This document shows positions 63,591-64,000 of a stretch of DNA of 64,000 bases, piece after piece. The number at the start of each line of letters is the position of its first letter. Position 1 is the stretch's first letter. The notes beneath the pieces are model-generated. The model saw only the letters and a list, made by a program, of their open reading frames with translations. It ran no database searches and was not told the DNA's origin. The position numbers and the translations under genes are program-made. The DNA lies in assembly GCF_001276715.1 (NCBI RefSeq), contig NZ_LIUQ01000028.1, positions 1 through 64,000 on the forward strand. Direction: 5' to 3'. The stretch comes from Planktothricoides sp. SR001. GTDB lineage: Bacteria; Cyanobacteriota; Cyanobacteriia; Cyanobacteriales; Laspinemataceae.

Positions 63591-64000
63591 TCACGATCGC
63601 TCGATCGCCCGATCGCCTGTTTCGGCTTCCGGTTCAGGGGTGTCAGCTTGGGGGCTGAGGTTTAGGGTGGCGTAAATTTCCCCCAGGGGCGCATCAATGG
63701 CAAGGCTTTCGATCTGGGCGATCGCCTCTAAGCCTTGATAGGTTTGTAGCAACCAGAGATTATTTTCCATCCGGTGAAATATTTCGACTAAATATTCTTG
63801 AGAACTGACCAGAATATAGTCTTGTAAGCTGGGAATTGTCCGATAATACTGGAATTTTTTCCCCCGATCGAAAGATTCGGTGGATTCTGATAAAACTTCT
63901 ATGATGACTTTGGGCGATTCCACATAAGCACGGCTGGGATCGTCGTGAGGATCGCAGGTGACAATTAAATCGGGATAGAAAAAGCATTTTCCCTGGGCAA
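63591..64000 (-). CDS. Uma2-family (DUF820) protein, C-terminal part
   Basis: The gene enters from the right edge; the 5' end is outside. The visible part, read through the edge, starts [20 protein letters not shown], then [23 protein letters not shown]. These are the PD-(D/E)xK-like catalytic elements: PDLIVTCD holds the Asp, [10 protein letters not shown] the Glu, and the RGKKFQYYR the Lys. The tail is Glu/Pro-rich. The protein might be a nuclease linked to mobile DNA; function unknown. A second Uma2 gene lies at the left edge. Confidence 0.82.
   Translation of the reverse strand, partial: AQGKCFFYPDLIVTCDPHDDPSRAYVESPKVIIEVLSESTESFDRGKKFQYYRTIPSLQDYILVSSQEYLVEIFHRMENNLWLLQTYQGLEAIAQIESLAIDAPLGEIYATLNLSPQADTPEPEAETGDRAIERS

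Overview
The window looks like chromosomal DNA of a cyanobacterium, most likely a filamentous, non-model one. The grounds are the very frequent octamer GCGATCGC (the HIP1 site typical of cyanobacteria), a CpcS/CpeS-type phycobiliprotein lyase (48.8 kb), a CruA/CruP-type lycopene cyclase-like flavoprotein (27.8-29.4 kb), an RppA/RppB-type two-component pair (45.4-47.6 kb), many multidomain histidine kinases, a Ras-like GTPase, and short tandem repeats of 7-14 bp in many intergenic regions. No rRNA, tRNA or CRISPR array was recognised.

Region 1 (0-3.4 kb): the 5' part of a Uma2-family gene and a large TPR protein. Region 2 (3.4-26.9 kb, all on the minus strand): a natural-product and glycan-tailoring cluster. 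It holds an acyl-adenylating enzyme fused to a carrier protein (17.6-19.5 kb), a condensation plus adenylation NRPS protein that stops inside its adenylation domain (15.1-17.6 kb), a free methyltransferase (14.1 kb) and flavin monooxygenase (12.5 kb), and then a protein that starts exactly where the adenylation domain broke off and continues with carrier, thioesterase (cysteine nucleophile) and Ig-like domains (10.5-12.5 kb). Around this core lie three glycosyltransferases, a second methyltransferase and five sulfotransferase domains, one fused to a glycosyltransferase and one fused to a sulfatase. A roughly 24-residue amphipathic helix (core pattern LERSxxxLSQI) recurs at the N- or C-terminus of otherwise unrelated enzymes here, and a second C-terminal module is shared by a GT2 enzyme and a coiled-coil sulfotransferase. 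The right edge of the cluster is a patchwork of gene remnants, including the start of a fatty acyl-AMP ligase. A MazEF-like toxin-antitoxin pair sits inside the cluster. The inferred product is an acylated or peptidic metabolite that is methylated, oxidised, glycosylated and sulfated; the product itself cannot be read from the sequence.

Region 3 (27-31 kb): small membrane protein, CruA/CruP-like flavoprotein, and a cNMP-domain histidine kinase. Region 4 (31.9-45.3 kb): Hsp70-like protein, MHYT hybrid kinase and its companion kinase, PstS-like binding protein, CDP-archaeol synthase-like protein, diacylglycerol kinase-like protein with an internal palindromic element, and an M48 metalloprotease followed by an array of five Rho-independent terminators in 183-bp tandem units. 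Region 5 (45.4-53.3 kb): RppA/RppB, phycobiliprotein lyase, solute-binding protein, and an ECF sigma factor, its putative anti-sigma factor and a Spy/CpxP-like protein; three matching promoter-like elements precede the sigma gene and the Spy-like gene. Region 6 (53.4-64 kb): orphan IS630 N-terminal half, ribbon-helix-helix protein, a 1.2-kb gene-poor stretch, a 1028-residue roadblock/BON/OmpA-like membrane protein, a decayed hybrid kinase, a Ras-like GTPase, a PAS kinase overlapping it, and a second partial Uma2 gene at the right edge.
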